64,000 nt of DNA. It comes from Modestobacter versicolor (GTDB taxonomy: Bacteria > Actinomycetota > Actinomycetes > Mycobacteriales > Geodermatophilaceae). The notes below the pieces were generated by a model. The model was given only the letters and a program-made list of their open reading frames with translations. It had not been told where the DNA came from and did not search any database. The DNA lies in the NCBI RefSeq assembly GCF_014195485.1, contig NZ_JACIBU010000001.1, positions 1,178,001-1,242,000 on the forward strand. Direction: 5' to 3'. The position numbers and the translations under genes were made by a program. Of the stretch, positions 49,651 to 59,072 are shown piece after piece (within the stretch, counting starts at the first letter, position 1; each line of letters starts with the position of its first letter).

Positions 49651-51270
49651 ATGCGACTCCCTGCGTTCCTGCGCACGCTCCTCACCGCGACGGCGGCCGG
49701 CGCACTGCTGGTGACCGTCGCCGTCAGCCTGCCCACCGCCGGCGCCACTCCCCCGTCGCCGGCCGGACCACCGACCGGACCACCGGCCGGCGGTCCACCG
49801 GTGGCCTCCTGCGAGAGCCTGCTCGCCCTGGACCTGCCGGACACCACCGTCGACTCCGCCGTCGAGGACCCCGGTGACGCGACCACCCCGCCGTCCTGCC
49901 GGGTGCAGCTCACCGTCACCCACCCGCCCGCCGGCGATGCCGTCACGGTCTGGGTGCACCTGCCCAGGGACTCGTGGAACGGCCGCTTCCAGGCCATGGG
50001 CGGCGGCGGGTTCAGCGGCGGCTCACCGGACTCGCTGCTCGAGCCGCTGCAGGCCGGGTACGCGACCGCGGCCACGGACGCCGGCCACGTGGGCCCGACC
50101 GCCGACTTCGCCCTGGACCCGGACGGCACGCTGAACTGGCAGCGGATCCGCGACTTCGGGCACGTCGGGGTGCACGACATGACCGTCACGGCCAAGGCGG
50201 TCATCGAGGCCTACTACGGCCGCGGCCCCGCCTACTCGTACTGGAACGGCTGCTCCACCGGCGGGCGCCAGGGCCTGATGGAGGCCCAGCGGTACCCCGA
50301 CGACTACGACGGCGTCCTCGCCGGCGCACCGGTCATCAACTTCCCGCAGATGCAGACCGGCCAGATCTGGGGCCAGGTCGTCATGCTCGACCGGCAGAAC
50401 CCGGTGCCGCCGTGCAAGTTCGAGGCCGCGCTGGCCGCCGTCGTCTCCGCCTGCGACCTGGTCGGTGACGGCGTCGCCGACGGGGTGATCGGCGACCCGC
50501 TCGGCTGCGACTTCGACCTGACCACGCTGATCGGCCAGCAGACCCCGTGCGGGGAGATCACCGCCGCCGACGTCGAGGTGATGCAGCGGATCGGCGAGGG
50601 TCCGCGCACCGCCGAGGGCGAGTTCCTCTGGTACGGGCTGCCCCCGGGCGCGCCGTTCGCCGGGCTCAACGACACCGTCGAGGTGGACGGCCGCTGGGAG
50701 GGCAGCCCGTTCGTGTTCGACCTCTGGTGGATCAGCCTCTTCCTGGAGCAGGACCCGAGCTGGGACTGGCGGACCCTGACGCCCGAGGCGTTCGAGGCGT
50801 ACTTCGCCCAGGCCGTCGAGATGTACTCCGACGTGCTCGGCGCCGACGACCCGGACCTGTCGGCCTTCCGCGACCAGGGCGGCAAGGCGCTGCTCTGGCA
50901 CGGCGCAGCCGACTTCGGCGTCCCCGTCCAGGGCACGATCGACTACTACGAGCGGGTGCGCGACCTGATGGGCCGCGGGCAGACCCAGGACTTCCTGCGG
51001 CTGTTCGTCGCCCCCGGCGTCGGGCACTGCGGCGGCGGGGCCGGGCTCCAGCCCACCGGTCAGTTCGAGGCGCTGGTGGAGTGGGTCGAGCACGGCCGGG
51101 CGCCGCAGACGCTGCAGTCCCAGCGGGTGGACGACGCGGGCACCGTGACCGCGACCCGGCCGATCTGCCAGTACCCGGAGGTCGCCCGGTGGACCGGGCG
51201 CGGTGACCCCGACGACGGGAGCACCTACCGCTGCCGCAAGGGCACCCGGCTGGAGGTGCCCGCCCGCTGA
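49651..51270 (+). CDS. Secreted tannase/feruloyl esterase family protein
   Basis: 539 residues. A signal peptide covers about 1-33, followed by a Pro/Gly linker. WNGCSTGGRQGLMEAQRYPDDYDG near 190 contains the nucleophile serine of the tannase family, and APGVGHCGGG near 455 the catalytic histidine; many cysteines fit a secreted enzyme. It probably hydrolyses aromatic esters from plant matter outside the cell. ATG 49651 precedes a normal signal peptide. Followed by a terminator. Confidence 0.86.
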   Translation: MRLPAFLRTLLTATAAGALLVTVAVSLPTAGATPPSPAGPPTGPPAGGPPVASCESLLALDLPDTTVDSAVEDPGDATTPPSCRVQLTVTHPPAGDAVTVWVHLPRDSWNGRFQAMGGGGFSGGSPDSLLEPLQAGYATAATDAGHVGPTADFALDPDGTLNWQRIRDFGHVGVHDMTVTAKAVIEAYYGRGPAYSYWNGCSTGGRQGLMEAQRYPDDYDGVLAGAPVINFPQMQTGQIWGQVVMLDRQNPVPPCKFEAALAAVVSACDLVGDGVADGVIGDPLGCDFDLTTLIGQQTPCGEITAADVEVMQRIGEGPRTAEGEFLWYGLPPGAPFAGLNDTVEVDGRWEGSPFVFDLWWISLFLEQDPSWDWRTLTPEAFEAYFAQAVEMYSDVLGADDPDLSAFRDQGGKALLWHGAADFGVPVQGTIDYYERVRDLMGRGQTQDFLRLFVAPGVGHCGGGAGLQPTGQFEALVEWVEHGRAPQTLQSQRVDDAGTVTATRPICQYPEVARWTGRGDPDDGSTYRCRKGTRLEVPAR

Positions 51271-51275
51271 ACGGT

Positions 51276-51310
51276 TCCCGGCGGGTCCGCCCTGCGCGGG
51301 CCCGCCGGGA
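51276..51310. terminator. Hairpin between esterase and convergent GNAT gene
   Basis: TCCCGGCGGG (51276-51285) and CCCGCCGGGA (51301-51310) form a 10-bp stem with a 15-nt loop, located exactly between the two convergent stops. Confidence 0.7.
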
Positions 51311-51811
51311 TCAGCGGTCCAGCTCCGGCAACGCCAGCCACTCCGCCCAGCTGAGGTCACGACCGACGAAGCGGGGCGCGGTCAACGGCCACTCGGCCGC
51401 CAGCCACCGGGGCACGAAGTCGTCGAACGCGCGCTCGACCTCGGTGCCGACCAGCCCGTCGACCACCCACCAGGAGACCTCGGCGTCCGCGCCGCCCACC
51501 CGCTCCGGCGGGTCGACGTAGAGGCAGCCGAGCAGCTCGGCCTCGTCCTCGGCGAACAGCCCGTACAGGAAGCTCTGGTGGGTGGCGATCTCCCGCGCGT
51601 GCCGGGCGAGGTCCTCCCGGTCCTGCGCCACGGTCATCGTCGCCGGCGGCCACCCCCAGGCCTGGCCGTAGACCGACCACAGCCGCTCCCGCGACCCCAT
51701 CACGGCCGGGAAGTCGATCTCGGTGTCGGCGTCGCTCATCGGCCGGAGGTGGTGCCCGGTCGGCAGGTCGGCGCGGAGCGGGTGGGCGAAGTCGTCAGGC
51801 AGCCACGGCAC
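51311..51811 (-). CDS. GNAT-like acetyltransferase family protein
   Basis: 166 residues. LPDDFAHPLRADLPTGHHLRP opens it, then SRERLWSVYGQAWGWPPATMT, LFAEDEAELLGCLYVDPPER and SWWVVDGLVGTEVERAFDDFVPRWL. I recall this as a conserved actinobacterial GNAT-like group, but the acetyl-CoA loop is poorly conserved, so activity is uncertain. GTG 51811 gives the family N terminus and lies 8 nt after a -10-like TACCCT. Confidence 0.68.
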   Translation of the reverse strand: MPWLPDDFAHPLRADLPTGHHLRPMSDADTEIDFPAVMGSRERLWSVYGQAWGWPPATMTVAQDREDLARHAREIATHQSFLYGLFAEDEAELLGCLYVDPPERVGGADAEVSWWVVDGLVGTEVERAFDDFVPRWLAAEWPLTAPRFVGRDLSWAEWLALPELDR

Positions 51812-51876
51812 GGAGCGGGAGGGTAGCGGCGGGGCGCCCGTCCGGTCACCGGGTTTCCGGAGCGGGTCCCGACGGG

Positions 51877-52248
51877 TCAGGCGTCGGCGTCGTACCTGGC
51901 CCGGGCCCGCTCGACGTCGGCCATGTTCTCCATCGACCACAGGAACAGCGCGTCGACGAGGTCCTGCAGGGTGCGGCCGAGCGGCGCGATGCGGTACTCG
52001 ACGGCGATCGGCCGCGAGCTGGTGACCACCCGTTCGACCATGCCGTTGCGCTCCAGCCGCCGGAGCGCCGCGGTGAGCGACTTCTGCGTCACGACCGGGA
52101 GCGCCCGGCGCAGCTCGTTGAAGCGCAGCGGCCGCTCGCACAGCTCGTCGAGCACCTGCAACGACCACTTGTCCAGCACCTGGTCGAGCAGTTCGCGGTG
52201 GTGTGCGAGCAGCGGCAGCCGCTCGGCGTGCGCGGTGGTCTCCGTCAT
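51877..52248 (-). CDS. HxlR-family transcriptional regulator
   Basis: 123 residues. The winged helix has LDKWSLQVLDELCERPLRFNELRRALPVVTQKSLTAALRRLERNGMV, with the HxlR mark of a run of this kind and the later EYRIAPLGRTLQDLVDAL. No cysteine is placed for redox sensing. It is divergent from ridA across an 81-bp gap holding a palindrome. Confidence 0.86.
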   Translation of the reverse strand: MTETTAHAERLPLLAHHRELLDQVLDKWSLQVLDELCERPLRFNELRRALPVVTQKSLTAALRRLERNGMVERVVTSSRPIAVEYRIAPLGRTLQDLVDALFLWSMENMADVERARARYDADA

Positions 52249-52281
52249 GACACCTGGTCTCGTTGAAGTTGCCTCTGTGTA

Positions 52282-52295
52282 CCAGGTAGACCTGG
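52282..52295. promoter_or_regulatory. Palindrome in the HxlR/RidA divergent region
   Basis: CCAGGTAGACCTGG is a perfect dyad (6-bp arms, AG centre) flanked by GTA on the left and ATAC on the right. It is 33 nt from the HxlR start and 34 nt from the RidA start, a natural HxlR operator. Confidence 0.55.
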
Positions 52296-52329
52296 GATAC
52301 CGCAGTGACCGACCACCGAGAGGCCTCCC

Positions 52330-52740
52330 GTGACCGTGCAGCTGTCCAGCCCCGACGGCATGCTCCAGCCCGTCCCCTACCAGCACGTCTCGGTCGCCAG
52401 CGGCACCCGGCAGGTGCACGTGGCCGGCCAGATCGCCCGCGACGCAGCCGGCCGGCCGGTGGCGACCGGCGACCTGACCGGCCAGGTCGCCCAGGCGCTG
52501 CGCAACACCGCGCTCGGTCTCGCCGGCGCGGGCGCGACCTTCGCCGACGTCGTCCGGCTGCGGTTCTTCGTGACGCAGTGGACGCCGGACCGGATCGGGG
52601 CGTTCCTGGCCGGCGTCGAGGAGGTCGCGGACGAGCTGGGGCTGCCCCGGCCGCTGCCCCCGGCGTCGCTCATCGGCGTCGACGTCCTCTTCGAGAGCGA
52701 CGTGCTGGTCGAGGTGGAGGCCGACGCCGTCCTCGACTGA
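52330..52740 (+). CDS. RidA family protein
   Basis: 136 residues. YQHVSVASGTRQVHVAGQIARDAAGRP near 18 and VDVLFESDVLVEVEADAVLD at the end follow the RidA/YjgF fold, which deaminates reactive enamines or imines in its classical form. The usual C-terminal arginine that binds the carboxylate is not obvious, so the substrate may differ. GTG 52330 follows GAGAGG. Confidence 0.82.
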   Translation: MTVQLSSPDGMLQPVPYQHVSVASGTRQVHVAGQIARDAAGRPVATGDLTGQVAQALRNTALGLAGAGATFADVVRLRFFVTQWTPDRIGAFLAGVEEVADELGLPRPLPPASLIGVDVLFESDVLVEVEADAVLD

Positions 52741-52767
52741 CCGCCCGCGTGCCGGGGGCTGCGTCCC

Positions 52768-54183
52768 TCAGCGGGTGCGGCGGAGCAGCGCCATGAACAT
52801 CGCGTCGGTGCCGTGCCGGTGCGGCCAGAGCTGGGCCGCGTCGCCGCGGGCGAGGTCGGGGACCTCGGGGAACAGCGGCGCCACGGGCAGCACCTCGACG
52901 TCGTCCCGCCGGGCGGCCGCGGCGACCACGTCGACGGTCTCGGCGGTGTGCGGCGAGCAGGTCACGTACGCGACCACCCCGCCCGGCCGGACCGAGGCCA
53001 GCGCGCTGTCGAGCAGCCGGCGCTGCAGGTCGGCCAGCGGCGCGACGTCCTCGGCGGTCCGCCGCCAGCGCACCTCGGGCCGGCGGCGCAGCGCCCCCAG
53101 GCCGGTGCAGGGGGCGTCCAGCAGCACCCGGTCGAACGAGCCGGCCGGCCAGCCGGGCTCGGTGCCGTCGGCGACCAGCACCTCGACGTCGTCCTCGCCG
53201 GCCAGGGCGCCGCGGACCAGCTCGGCCCGGTGCTCGCTGCGGTCGGCAGCGGTCAGCCGCACGCCGGCCGGCCGGACGGCGGCGAGCAGCCCGGCCTTGC
53301 CGCCGGGGCCGGCGCACATGTCCAGCCAGGCGGCGTCCGGGCCCTCCAGCGGTGCCCGGACCAGGGCCAGGGCGGCCAGCTGGCTGCCCTCGTCCTGCAC
53401 CGCGGCGGCGCCGGAGCGGACGGCGGCCAGCTTGCCGGGGTCGCCGCTGGGCAGCCGGACGGCGAAGGGCGACCACGGCCCGGCAGCCCCGCCGCTCTCG
53501 GTGGCCAGCTCGTCGCGGTCGACGTGCCGGGCGACCAGGTGCACCTCGGGCGCGGTGTCGTCGGCCAGCAGCGCCGGCTCGACCTCGGCCTCGTCGGCCA
53601 GCGCATCCCGCCACGCCTCGACGATCCAGCGCGGGTGGTCGGTGCTCAGCGACAGCCGCTCGTCCTCGTCGGCGGGGGCCAGCGCGGCCAGCCAGGCCGC
53701 CCGGTCACCGCCGGCGGAGACCTTGCGCAGCACCGCGTTGACCAGACCGGAGGCGCCGGTACCGACGATCGCCCGGGTGAGCGCCACCGTGGTGTCGACG
53801 GCGGCGTGCGCCGGCACCCGGAGGTCGATCAGCTGGTAGGCGCCCAGCCGCAGCAGGTCCAGCACCTTGGGGTCGAGCTCGGCCAGCGGCCGGGAGACCA
53901 GGGTGGTGAGCACCGCGTCCAGCGTGCCGGTGGCGCGCAACGTGCCGTAGGCGAGCTGGGTGGCGAAGGCCGCGTCGCGGGGCTCCAGCTGCCGCTCGCG
54001 CAGCAGCTGGGGCAGCAGCAGGTTGGCGTAGGCGGCGCGGCTGGAGACGCCGTCCAGCACGTCGTAGGCGGTCAGCCGGGCGCCGTCGAGCACCGGCCGG
54101 TGCCGCCGGGACTGGGGTCGCTGGTTGCCCGTGCCCGGGTCGTTGCGCCGCTTGTGGCCGGCCCGCCGGGCCGGGCCGGTCAC
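52768..54183 (-). CDS. rsmB: 16S rRNA m5C967 methyltransferase
   Basis: 471 residues. An N-terminal NusB-like domain (about 35-165) precedes the Rossmann methyltransferase with [16 protein letters not shown] near 280, [18 protein letters not shown] near 348 and [14 protein letters not shown] near 405. The PC and TC cysteines give the RsmB/NSUN mechanism. Its first codon overlaps the fmt stop, as in many actinobacteria. Confidence 0.92.
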   Translation of the reverse strand: MTGPARRAGHKRRNDPGTGNQRPQSRRHRPVLDGARLTAYDVLDGVSSRAAYANLLLPQLLRERQLEPRDAAFATQLAYGTLRATGTLDAVLTTLVSRPLAELDPKVLDLLRLGAYQLIDLRVPAHAAVDTTVALTRAIVGTGASGLVNAVLRKVSAGGDRAAWLAALAPADEDERLSLSTDHPRWIVEAWRDALADEAEVEPALLADDTAPEVHLVARHVDRDELATESGGAAGPWSPFAVRLPSGDPGKLAAVRSGAAAVQDEGSQLAALALVRAPLEGPDAAWLDMCAGPGGKAGLLAAVRPAGVRLTAADRSEHRAELVRGALAGEDDVEVLVADGTEPGWPAGSFDRVLLDAPCTGLGALRRRPEVRWRRTAEDVAPLADLQRRLLDSALASVRPGGVVAYVTCSPHTAETVDVVAAAARRDDVEVLPVAPLFPEVPDLARGDAAQLWPHRHGTDAMFMALLRRTR

Positions 54184-55121
54184 GCGCCCACCTGCTCGCC
54201 GAGCCGCTCGCCGGGCTCGGGCCGGGCGCCGCGCGCCCAGTCCGCCGCGGGCAGCATCTTCTTGCCGGCCGGCTGCACCTCGGTGAGCCGGACGGCGCCG
54301 CGACCGGTGCCCACGAGCACCCCGGTCGTGCCGAGCGACAGCTCGCCGGGCGCCAGGGCGAGCGACGAGCCGAGCGGCTCCACCGGGGCCAGCCGGAGCC
54401 GGTTGCCGCGCCAGGTCGTCCAGGCACCGGGGGCCGGGGTGACCCCGCGGACCCGGCGGTCGACGACGTGCGCCGGCAGCGTCCAGTCGACCTGGGCGTC
54501 GGCGGTCTCGATCCGCGGCGCGAGGCTCACGCCCTCGGCCGGCTGGGGCTCGGCGCGCAGCGAACCGTCGGCGATGCCGTCCAGGGTCGCGACGAGCAGC
54601 CCGGCGCCGCTCACCGCGAGCCGCTGCAGCAGGTCGCCGGCCGTGTCCCGCGGGCCGATCGGCTCGGTGACGACCCCGAACACCGGGCCGGTGTCCAGCC
54701 CGGCCTCGAGCTGGAAGGTCGCGGCCCCGGTGACCTCGTCACCGGCCATGACCGCGTGCTGCACCGGCGCCGCACCGCGCCAGGCGGGCAGCAGCGAGAA
54801 GTGCAGGTTGACCCAGCCGTGCCGCGGCAGCTGCAGGGCCGCCGGCGGCACCAGCGCGCCGTAGGCGACCACCGGGGCGCAGTCGACGGCGAGGTCGCGG
54901 AGGGCGTCGAGGAACTCGGGCTCGCGCGGCGACCGGGGCTGCAGCACCGGGATCCCGGCGGCGTCGGCACGCCCGGCGACCGGGGAGCGGCTGGTGCGGC
55001 GGCCCCGCCCGGACGGTGCGTCCGGGCGGGTGAGCACGGCGACGACCTCGTGCGACGACCCCAGCAGCGCGTCGAGCGCCACCACGGCCGGTGCGGGGGT
55101 GCCGGCGAACAGGAGCCTCAG
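54180..55121 (-). CDS. fmt: Methionyl-tRNA formyltransferase with apparent CTG start
   Basis: 313 residues. [19 protein letters not shown] at the N terminus, [36 protein letters not shown] with the catalytic Asn-x-His near 107, and a C-terminal RNA-binding domain. It formylates initiator Met-tRNA. The family N terminus is reached only at the CTG (55119-55121), which overlaps the def TGA as CTGA; no ATG, GTG or TTG lies between it and the upstream def-coding frame. AAGGTGAG is 7 nt upstream. Confidence 0.9.
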   Translation of the reverse strand: MRLLFAGTPAPAVVALDALLGSSHEVVAVLTRPDAPSGRGRRTSRSPVAGRADAAGIPVLQPRSPREPEFLDALRDLAVDCAPVVAYGALVPPAALQLPRHGWVNLHFSLLPAWRGAAPVQHAVMAGDEVTGAATFQLEAGLDTGPVFGVVTEPIGPRDTAGDLLQRLAVSGAGLLVATLDGIADGSLRAEPQPAEGVSLAPRIETADAQVDWTLPAHVVDRRVRGVTPAPGAWTTWRGNRLRLAPVEPLGSSLALAPGELSLGTTGVLVGTGRGAVRLTEVQPAGKKMLPAADWARGARPEPGERLGEQVGA

Positions 55122-55675
55122 TGGGGGCTCACCTTCACGATGGGCGGGACGACGGGCTCGCCGTTGGGCAGGTAGGACTGCTCGCCCTGCCACGCCGCCT
55201 CGCTGAGCACGGCCAGCGCGGCCTCGCGGGCCTCGGCGTCCAGCCGGTCGACGAACAGCACGCCGTCCAGGTGGTCGGTCTCGTGCTGGATGGCGCGGGC
55301 GAGCTTGTGCGAGCCCTCGACCCGGATCGGCTCGCCGTGCATGTCCCAGCCGGTCGCGGCCACGTACAGGTGCCGGCGGCAGTCGAAGCGGAAGCCGGGG
55401 ATCGAGAGGCAGCCCTCGGCGTCCTCCTCGGTCTCCTCCCCCACCGGCGTGACGTCGGGGTTGACCAGGTGGCCCACCTCGCCGTCGACGTACCAGGTGA
55501 ACACCCGCAGGCCCACGCCGATCTGCGGCGCGGCGATGCCGGCCCCGCCGGCGGCGTGCATGGTGTCGGTCAGGTCGGCGACGAGCTGCCGCAGCTCGGC
55601 GTCGAAGTCGACGACGGGGGCGGCGGGGGTGCGCAGCACCGGGTCGCCCATGATCCGGATCGGGGTGACGCTCAC
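55118..55675 (-). CDS. def: Peptide deformylase
   Basis: 185 residues. The three motifs are in order: [11 protein letters not shown] near residue 44, EGCLSIPG near 87 with the metal Cys, and HETDHLDG near 130. It removes the formyl group from nascent chains. GTG 55675 lies 6 nt after a -10-like TAGGAT, so it may be leaderless. It is directly coupled to fmt. Confidence 0.93.
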   Translation of the reverse strand: MSVTPIRIMGDPVLRTPAAPVVDFDAELRQLVADLTDTMHAAGGAGIAAPQIGVGLRVFTWYVDGEVGHLVNPDVTPVGEETEEDAEGCLSIPGFRFDCRRHLYVAATGWDMHGEPIRVEGSHKLARAIQHETDHLDGVLFVDRLDAEAREAALAVLSEAAWQGEQSYLPNGEPVVPPIVKVSPH

Positions 55676-55681
55676 CGGACG

Positions 55682-55687
55682 ATCCTA
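55682..55687 (-). promoter_or_regulatory. -10 element of def-fmt-rsmB
   Basis: TAGGAT on the minus strand, 6 nt before the def GTG, in the 47-nt gap after priA. It implies a leaderless message; the -35 is weak. Confidence 0.55.
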
Positions 55688-55722
55688 GGCGGCCGACGCG
55701 GACCGCTGCGCCGCCGGGACGG

Positions 55723-57669
55723 CTACGCGAGCTCCAGCGGGTCGAGCTGCACCCGCACGTGCTCGGTGACCTTCCGGGCGCTGCGCACCCCCTGCACGTC
55801 GTGCAGCGCCCGGGCCAGCGCGACGCCGTCGCTGCGCCGCACCCGCACCAGGTACCGCTCCCGCTCGCCCTCCTGGCCCGGCCGCGGCAGCTCGGGCACG
55901 GGCCCCAGGACGTCGGCGCCCTCCGGCAGCCGCAGGGCGGCCAGGAAGTCGGCGAGCGCGGCCGGGGACGCCGACAGCGACGCCATCCGGGTCACCGGGG
56001 GGAAGCCCAGCGCCCGGCGGTCGGCCAGCTCGCGCTCCGCCAGCCCGGCCGGGTCCCAGCGCACCAGCGCCTGCACCACCGGGTGCGCCGCGTCGGCGGC
56101 CACCACCACCTGGCCGCCGGGGCGCACCAGGGCCGCCGCGTTCACCCAGCGGCGCATCGTCTCCTCGCCGGCCCGCAGGTCGGCCCGGCCGAGCAGCGCC
56201 CAGGCGTCCAGCAGCAGCGCGGCCCCGTAACCACCCTCGGCCACCGGCTCGGCGCCGGGGGTGGCGACCACGATCGCCGGGTCGGCGGGGACGGTGGCCA
56301 GCACGCCGGAGGTTCGGCCGGACACCCGCACGGCCGCGCCCGGGAAGGCCCGGCCCAGCTCCTCGGCGGTGCGGGAGGCGCCGATGACGGCCGCCCGCAG
56401 CTTGGTGCCGTGGCAGTGCGGGCAGTCGAAGGTCGCCGCCGGCCGCGCGCACCACCGGCAGGCGGCGATCCGCACCCCGCCCTGACCCGGCGACGGGGCG
56501 ATGCCCAGCGGCCCGGCGCAGTGCCCGCACCGTGCCGGGGCGCGGCACCGGTCGCAGACCAGCGAGGGCACGTACCCGGACCGGGGCACCTGGATGAGCA
56601 CCGGCGCCCCCGCGTCCAGCGCCCGCCGGGCGGCGGCGAACCCCAGGGTGGGCAGCCGCGCGGACCGGGCGGCCGGGTCGCGGGCCAGCTCGAAGTCGCT
56701 GCCCAGCGCCTCCACCCGGGGCGCCGCGGCCCGCAGGGTGGCCCGGTCGGCGACCAGCTCGTGCGCCCAGCCGGACTCCACGAGCAGCGCGGCCTCGGCG
56801 GTGCGCGCGGTGCCGGCCACCACCGCGGCGCAGGAGGCGAGGTGGGCGCGGTGCACCAGCACGTCGCGGGCGTGCGGGTAGGGCGCCCGCGGCTCGGCGT
56901 GCAGGTCGTCGCCGTCGTCCCAGATCGCCACCAGGCCGAGGTCGCGGACCGGGGCGAACACCGCACCCCGGGTGCCGAGCACCACCTGGGCGCTGCCGCG
57001 CGCCGCGGCGAGGAAGCGGCCGTAGCGGGTGTCCGGGGAGGAGTCGGCGCGCAGCACCGCCACCGAGCCGGCGGGCAGCGACCGCTCGGCGGCGGCCGCC
57101 AGCCGGTCGAGGTCCTTGCCGTCCGGGACGACGACCAGGGCGCCGCGCCCGCCGGACAGCGCCGCCTGGCAGAGCTCCACGAGCCGGGCCGGCCAGTCCT
57201 CACCGGGCAGCGCCGTCCACACGGCGCGGGCGGGGCGGCCCTCGGCGACGGCGGCCAGCAGCTGCGGGCCGGTCGGGTACCGCGCGAAGCCGGCCGGGTC
57301 GGGCGCGGCCGGCGCCGACGGCGGGTCGAGCCGTGGCCGCTTCTCCGGTGCGCCCCGGCGGGGCGGGAGCGCCAGCCGGAGCACGTCGGTCAGCGACCCG
57401 GCGTAGCGGTCGGCGACCGACCGGGCCAGCTCGGCGACCTCCGGGGTGAGCACCGGTTCGGGTGACACGACCTTGGCCAGCGGCGCCAGCTTGCCGGTGT
57501 GGTCGGTGCTGCCGGCGAGCTCCAGGACGACGCCGTCCACCAGCTTGCCGGCGAACCGGACCCGCACCCGGCAGCCGGCCACGACCTGCTCGGCGAGCTC
57601 GTCGGGGACGGCGTAGTCGAACGGCCGGTCCAGGTGCGCCAGGGGCACGTCGACGACGACCCGGGCCAC
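55723..57669 (-). CDS. priA: PriA-like primosomal protein lacking helicase motifs
   Basis: About 648 residues. The N-terminal DNA-binding domain [22 protein letters not shown] and the two zinc-binding clusters, [13 protein letters not shown] and [16 protein letters not shown] near 420-460, are intact. Walker A, normally GxxGSGKTE, reads [12 protein letters not shown], and the DEEH box reads DDGDDLH, so ATPase/helicase activity should be lost. This is known for actinobacterial PriA-like proteins. GTG 57669 is the first good start. Confidence 0.85.
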   Translation of the reverse strand: MARVVVDVPLAHLDRPFDYAVPDELAEQVVAGCRVRVRFAGKLVDGVVLELAGSTDHTGKLAPLAKVVSPEPVLTPEVAELARSVADRYAGSLTDVLRLALPPRRGAPEKRPRLDPPSAPAAPDPAGFARYPTGPQLLAAVAEGRPARAVWTALPGEDWPARLVELCQAALSGGRGALVVVPDGKDLDRLAAAAERSLPAGSVAVLRADSSPDTRYGRFLAAARGSAQVVLGTRGAVFAPVRDLGLVAIWDDGDDLHAEPRAPYPHARDVLVHRAHLASCAAVVAGTARTAEAALLVESGWAHELVADRATLRAAAPRVEALGSDFELARDPAARSARLPTLGFAAARRALDAGAPVLIQVPRSGYVPSLVCDRCRAPARCGHCAGPLGIAPSPGQGGVRIAACRWCARPAATFDCPHCHGTKLRAAVIGASRTAEELGRAFPGAAVRVSGRTSGVLATVPADPAIVVATPGAEPVAEGGYGAALLLDAWALLGRADLRAGEETMRRWVNAAALVRPGGQVVVAADAAHPVVQALVRWDPAGLAERELADRRALGFPPVTRMASLSASPAALADFLAALRLPEGADVLGPVPELPRPGQEGERERYLVRVRRSDGVALARALHDVQGVRSARKVTEHVRVQLDPLELA

Positions 57670-57724
57670 CCGTTGCGCACGGGTGCCCGGGTCGTCGAGG
57701 GCGGGGGCCGGTCCGCTCAGCGGG

Positions 57725-58936
57725 TTATACGGAGAGGGTCGACTTGAGCGCGTCGACCCGGTCCAGCCGCTCCCACGGCAGGTCGAGGTCGGCGCGGCCG
57801 AAGTGGCCGTAGGCGGCGGTCGGCGCGTAGATGGGCCGCAGCAGGTCCAGGTCGCGCACGATGGCGCCCGGGCGCAGGTCGAACACCGAGGCGATCGCCT
57901 TCTCCAGCGCCTCCTCGGGCACCGTGTTGGTGCCGAAGGTCTCGACGAACAGGCCGACCGGGTGCGCGGCGCCGATCGCGTAGGCGACCTGCACCTCGCA
58001 GCGGCGGGCCAGCCCGGCGGCGACGACGTTCTTGGCGACCCAGCGCATCGCGTAGGCCCCGGAGCGGTCGACCTTCGACGGGTCCTTGCCGGAGAAGGCG
58101 CCGCCACCGTGCCGGGCCATGCCGCCGTAGGTGTCCACGATGATCTTCCGGCCGGTCAGGCCGGCGTCGCCCATCGGGCCACCGATGACGAACTTGCCCG
58201 TCGGGTTGACCAGCAGCCGGTAGTCGGTGGTGGGCAGGCCCAGCGCGGCGAGCTCGGGCTCGACGACGAGCTCCTGCACGTCGGGGGCGAGCAGGGTGTC
58301 GATGGAGATGTCCTCGGCGTGCTGCGAGGAGACGACCACGGTGTCCACGGCGACCGGGCGGTCGTCCTCGTAGACCACGGTGACCTGGGTCTTCCCGTCG
58401 GGCCGCAGGTAGGGCACCGACCCGTCCTTGCGGACGGCCGCGAGCCGCCGGGAGAGCCGGTGGGCCAGCGCGATCGGCAGCGGCATCAGCTCGGGGGTCT
58501 CGTCGGTGGCGTACCCGAACATCAGGCCCTGGTCGCCGGCGCCCTGGCGCTCGATGAGGTCGTCGGCCGCGGCGGCCCGGTGCTCGGCACCGGTGCGCGC
58601 CTCGTAGGCGGTGTCGACGCCCTGCGCGATGTCCGGCGACTGGGCACCCAGCGAGACGCTCACGCCGCACGAGGCGCCGTCGAAGCCCTTGCGGGAGGAG
58701 TCGTAGCCGATGCCCAGCACCGTGCGCCGGACGATGTCGGCGATGTCGACGTAGCCGGAGGTGGTGACCTCACCGGCGATGTGCACCTGACCGGTGGTGA
58801 TGAGGGTCTCGACGGCCACCCGGCTGCGGGGGTCCTGCTCCAGCATCGCGTCCAGGATCGAGTCGCTGATCTGGTCGGCGATCTTGTCGGGGTGGCCCTC
58901 GGTCACCGACTCGGAGGTGAACAGACGGCGTGGCAC
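57725..58936 (-). CDS. metK: S-adenosylmethionine synthetase
   Basis: 403 residues. [27 protein letters not shown] at the N terminus, [12 protein letters not shown] near 130 and [23 protein letters not shown] near 270 (in part) are signature motifs. It makes SAM from methionine and ATP. GTG 58936 is preceded by AGGGAG. Confidence 0.95.
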   Translation of the reverse strand: MPRRLFTSESVTEGHPDKIADQISDSILDAMLEQDPRSRVAVETLITTGQVHIAGEVTTSGYVDIADIVRRTVLGIGYDSSRKGFDGASCGVSVSLGAQSPDIAQGVDTAYEARTGAEHRAAAADDLIERQGAGDQGLMFGYATDETPELMPLPIALAHRLSRRLAAVRKDGSVPYLRPDGKTQVTVVYEDDRPVAVDTVVVSSQHAEDISIDTLLAPDVQELVVEPELAALGLPTTDYRLLVNPTGKFVIGGPMGDAGLTGRKIIVDTYGGMARHGGGAFSGKDPSKVDRSGAYAMRWVAKNVVAAGLARRCEVQVAYAIGAAHPVGLFVETFGTNTVPEEALEKAIASVFDLRPGAIVRDLDLLRPIYAPTAAYGHFGRADLDLPWERLDRVDALKSTLSV

Positions 58937-59072
58937 TCGGTACTCCCTGCGGTCGGCTGCCGCACGCGGTCGCGTCCGGTAGGCGGGTGGCCCTGGCGGC
59001 TGAGGCTACCGGGGCGCGACGACGTGCGTTCGATCCGGCGGGTGGGTGGGGACGGCGGGACGGGAGGGGCGG

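Noticed and set aside
54122-55193. Longer fmt starting at an upstream ATG (55193)
   Set aside because: This would place the N-terminal 24 residues over the end of def in another frame with no similarity to formyltransferases; the CTG start fits better.
58937-59072. SAM riboswitch before metK
   Set aside because: The gap contains only a weak CCGGTAG/CTACCGG repeat (58976-58982, 59006-59012) and no conserved SAM aptamer pattern.
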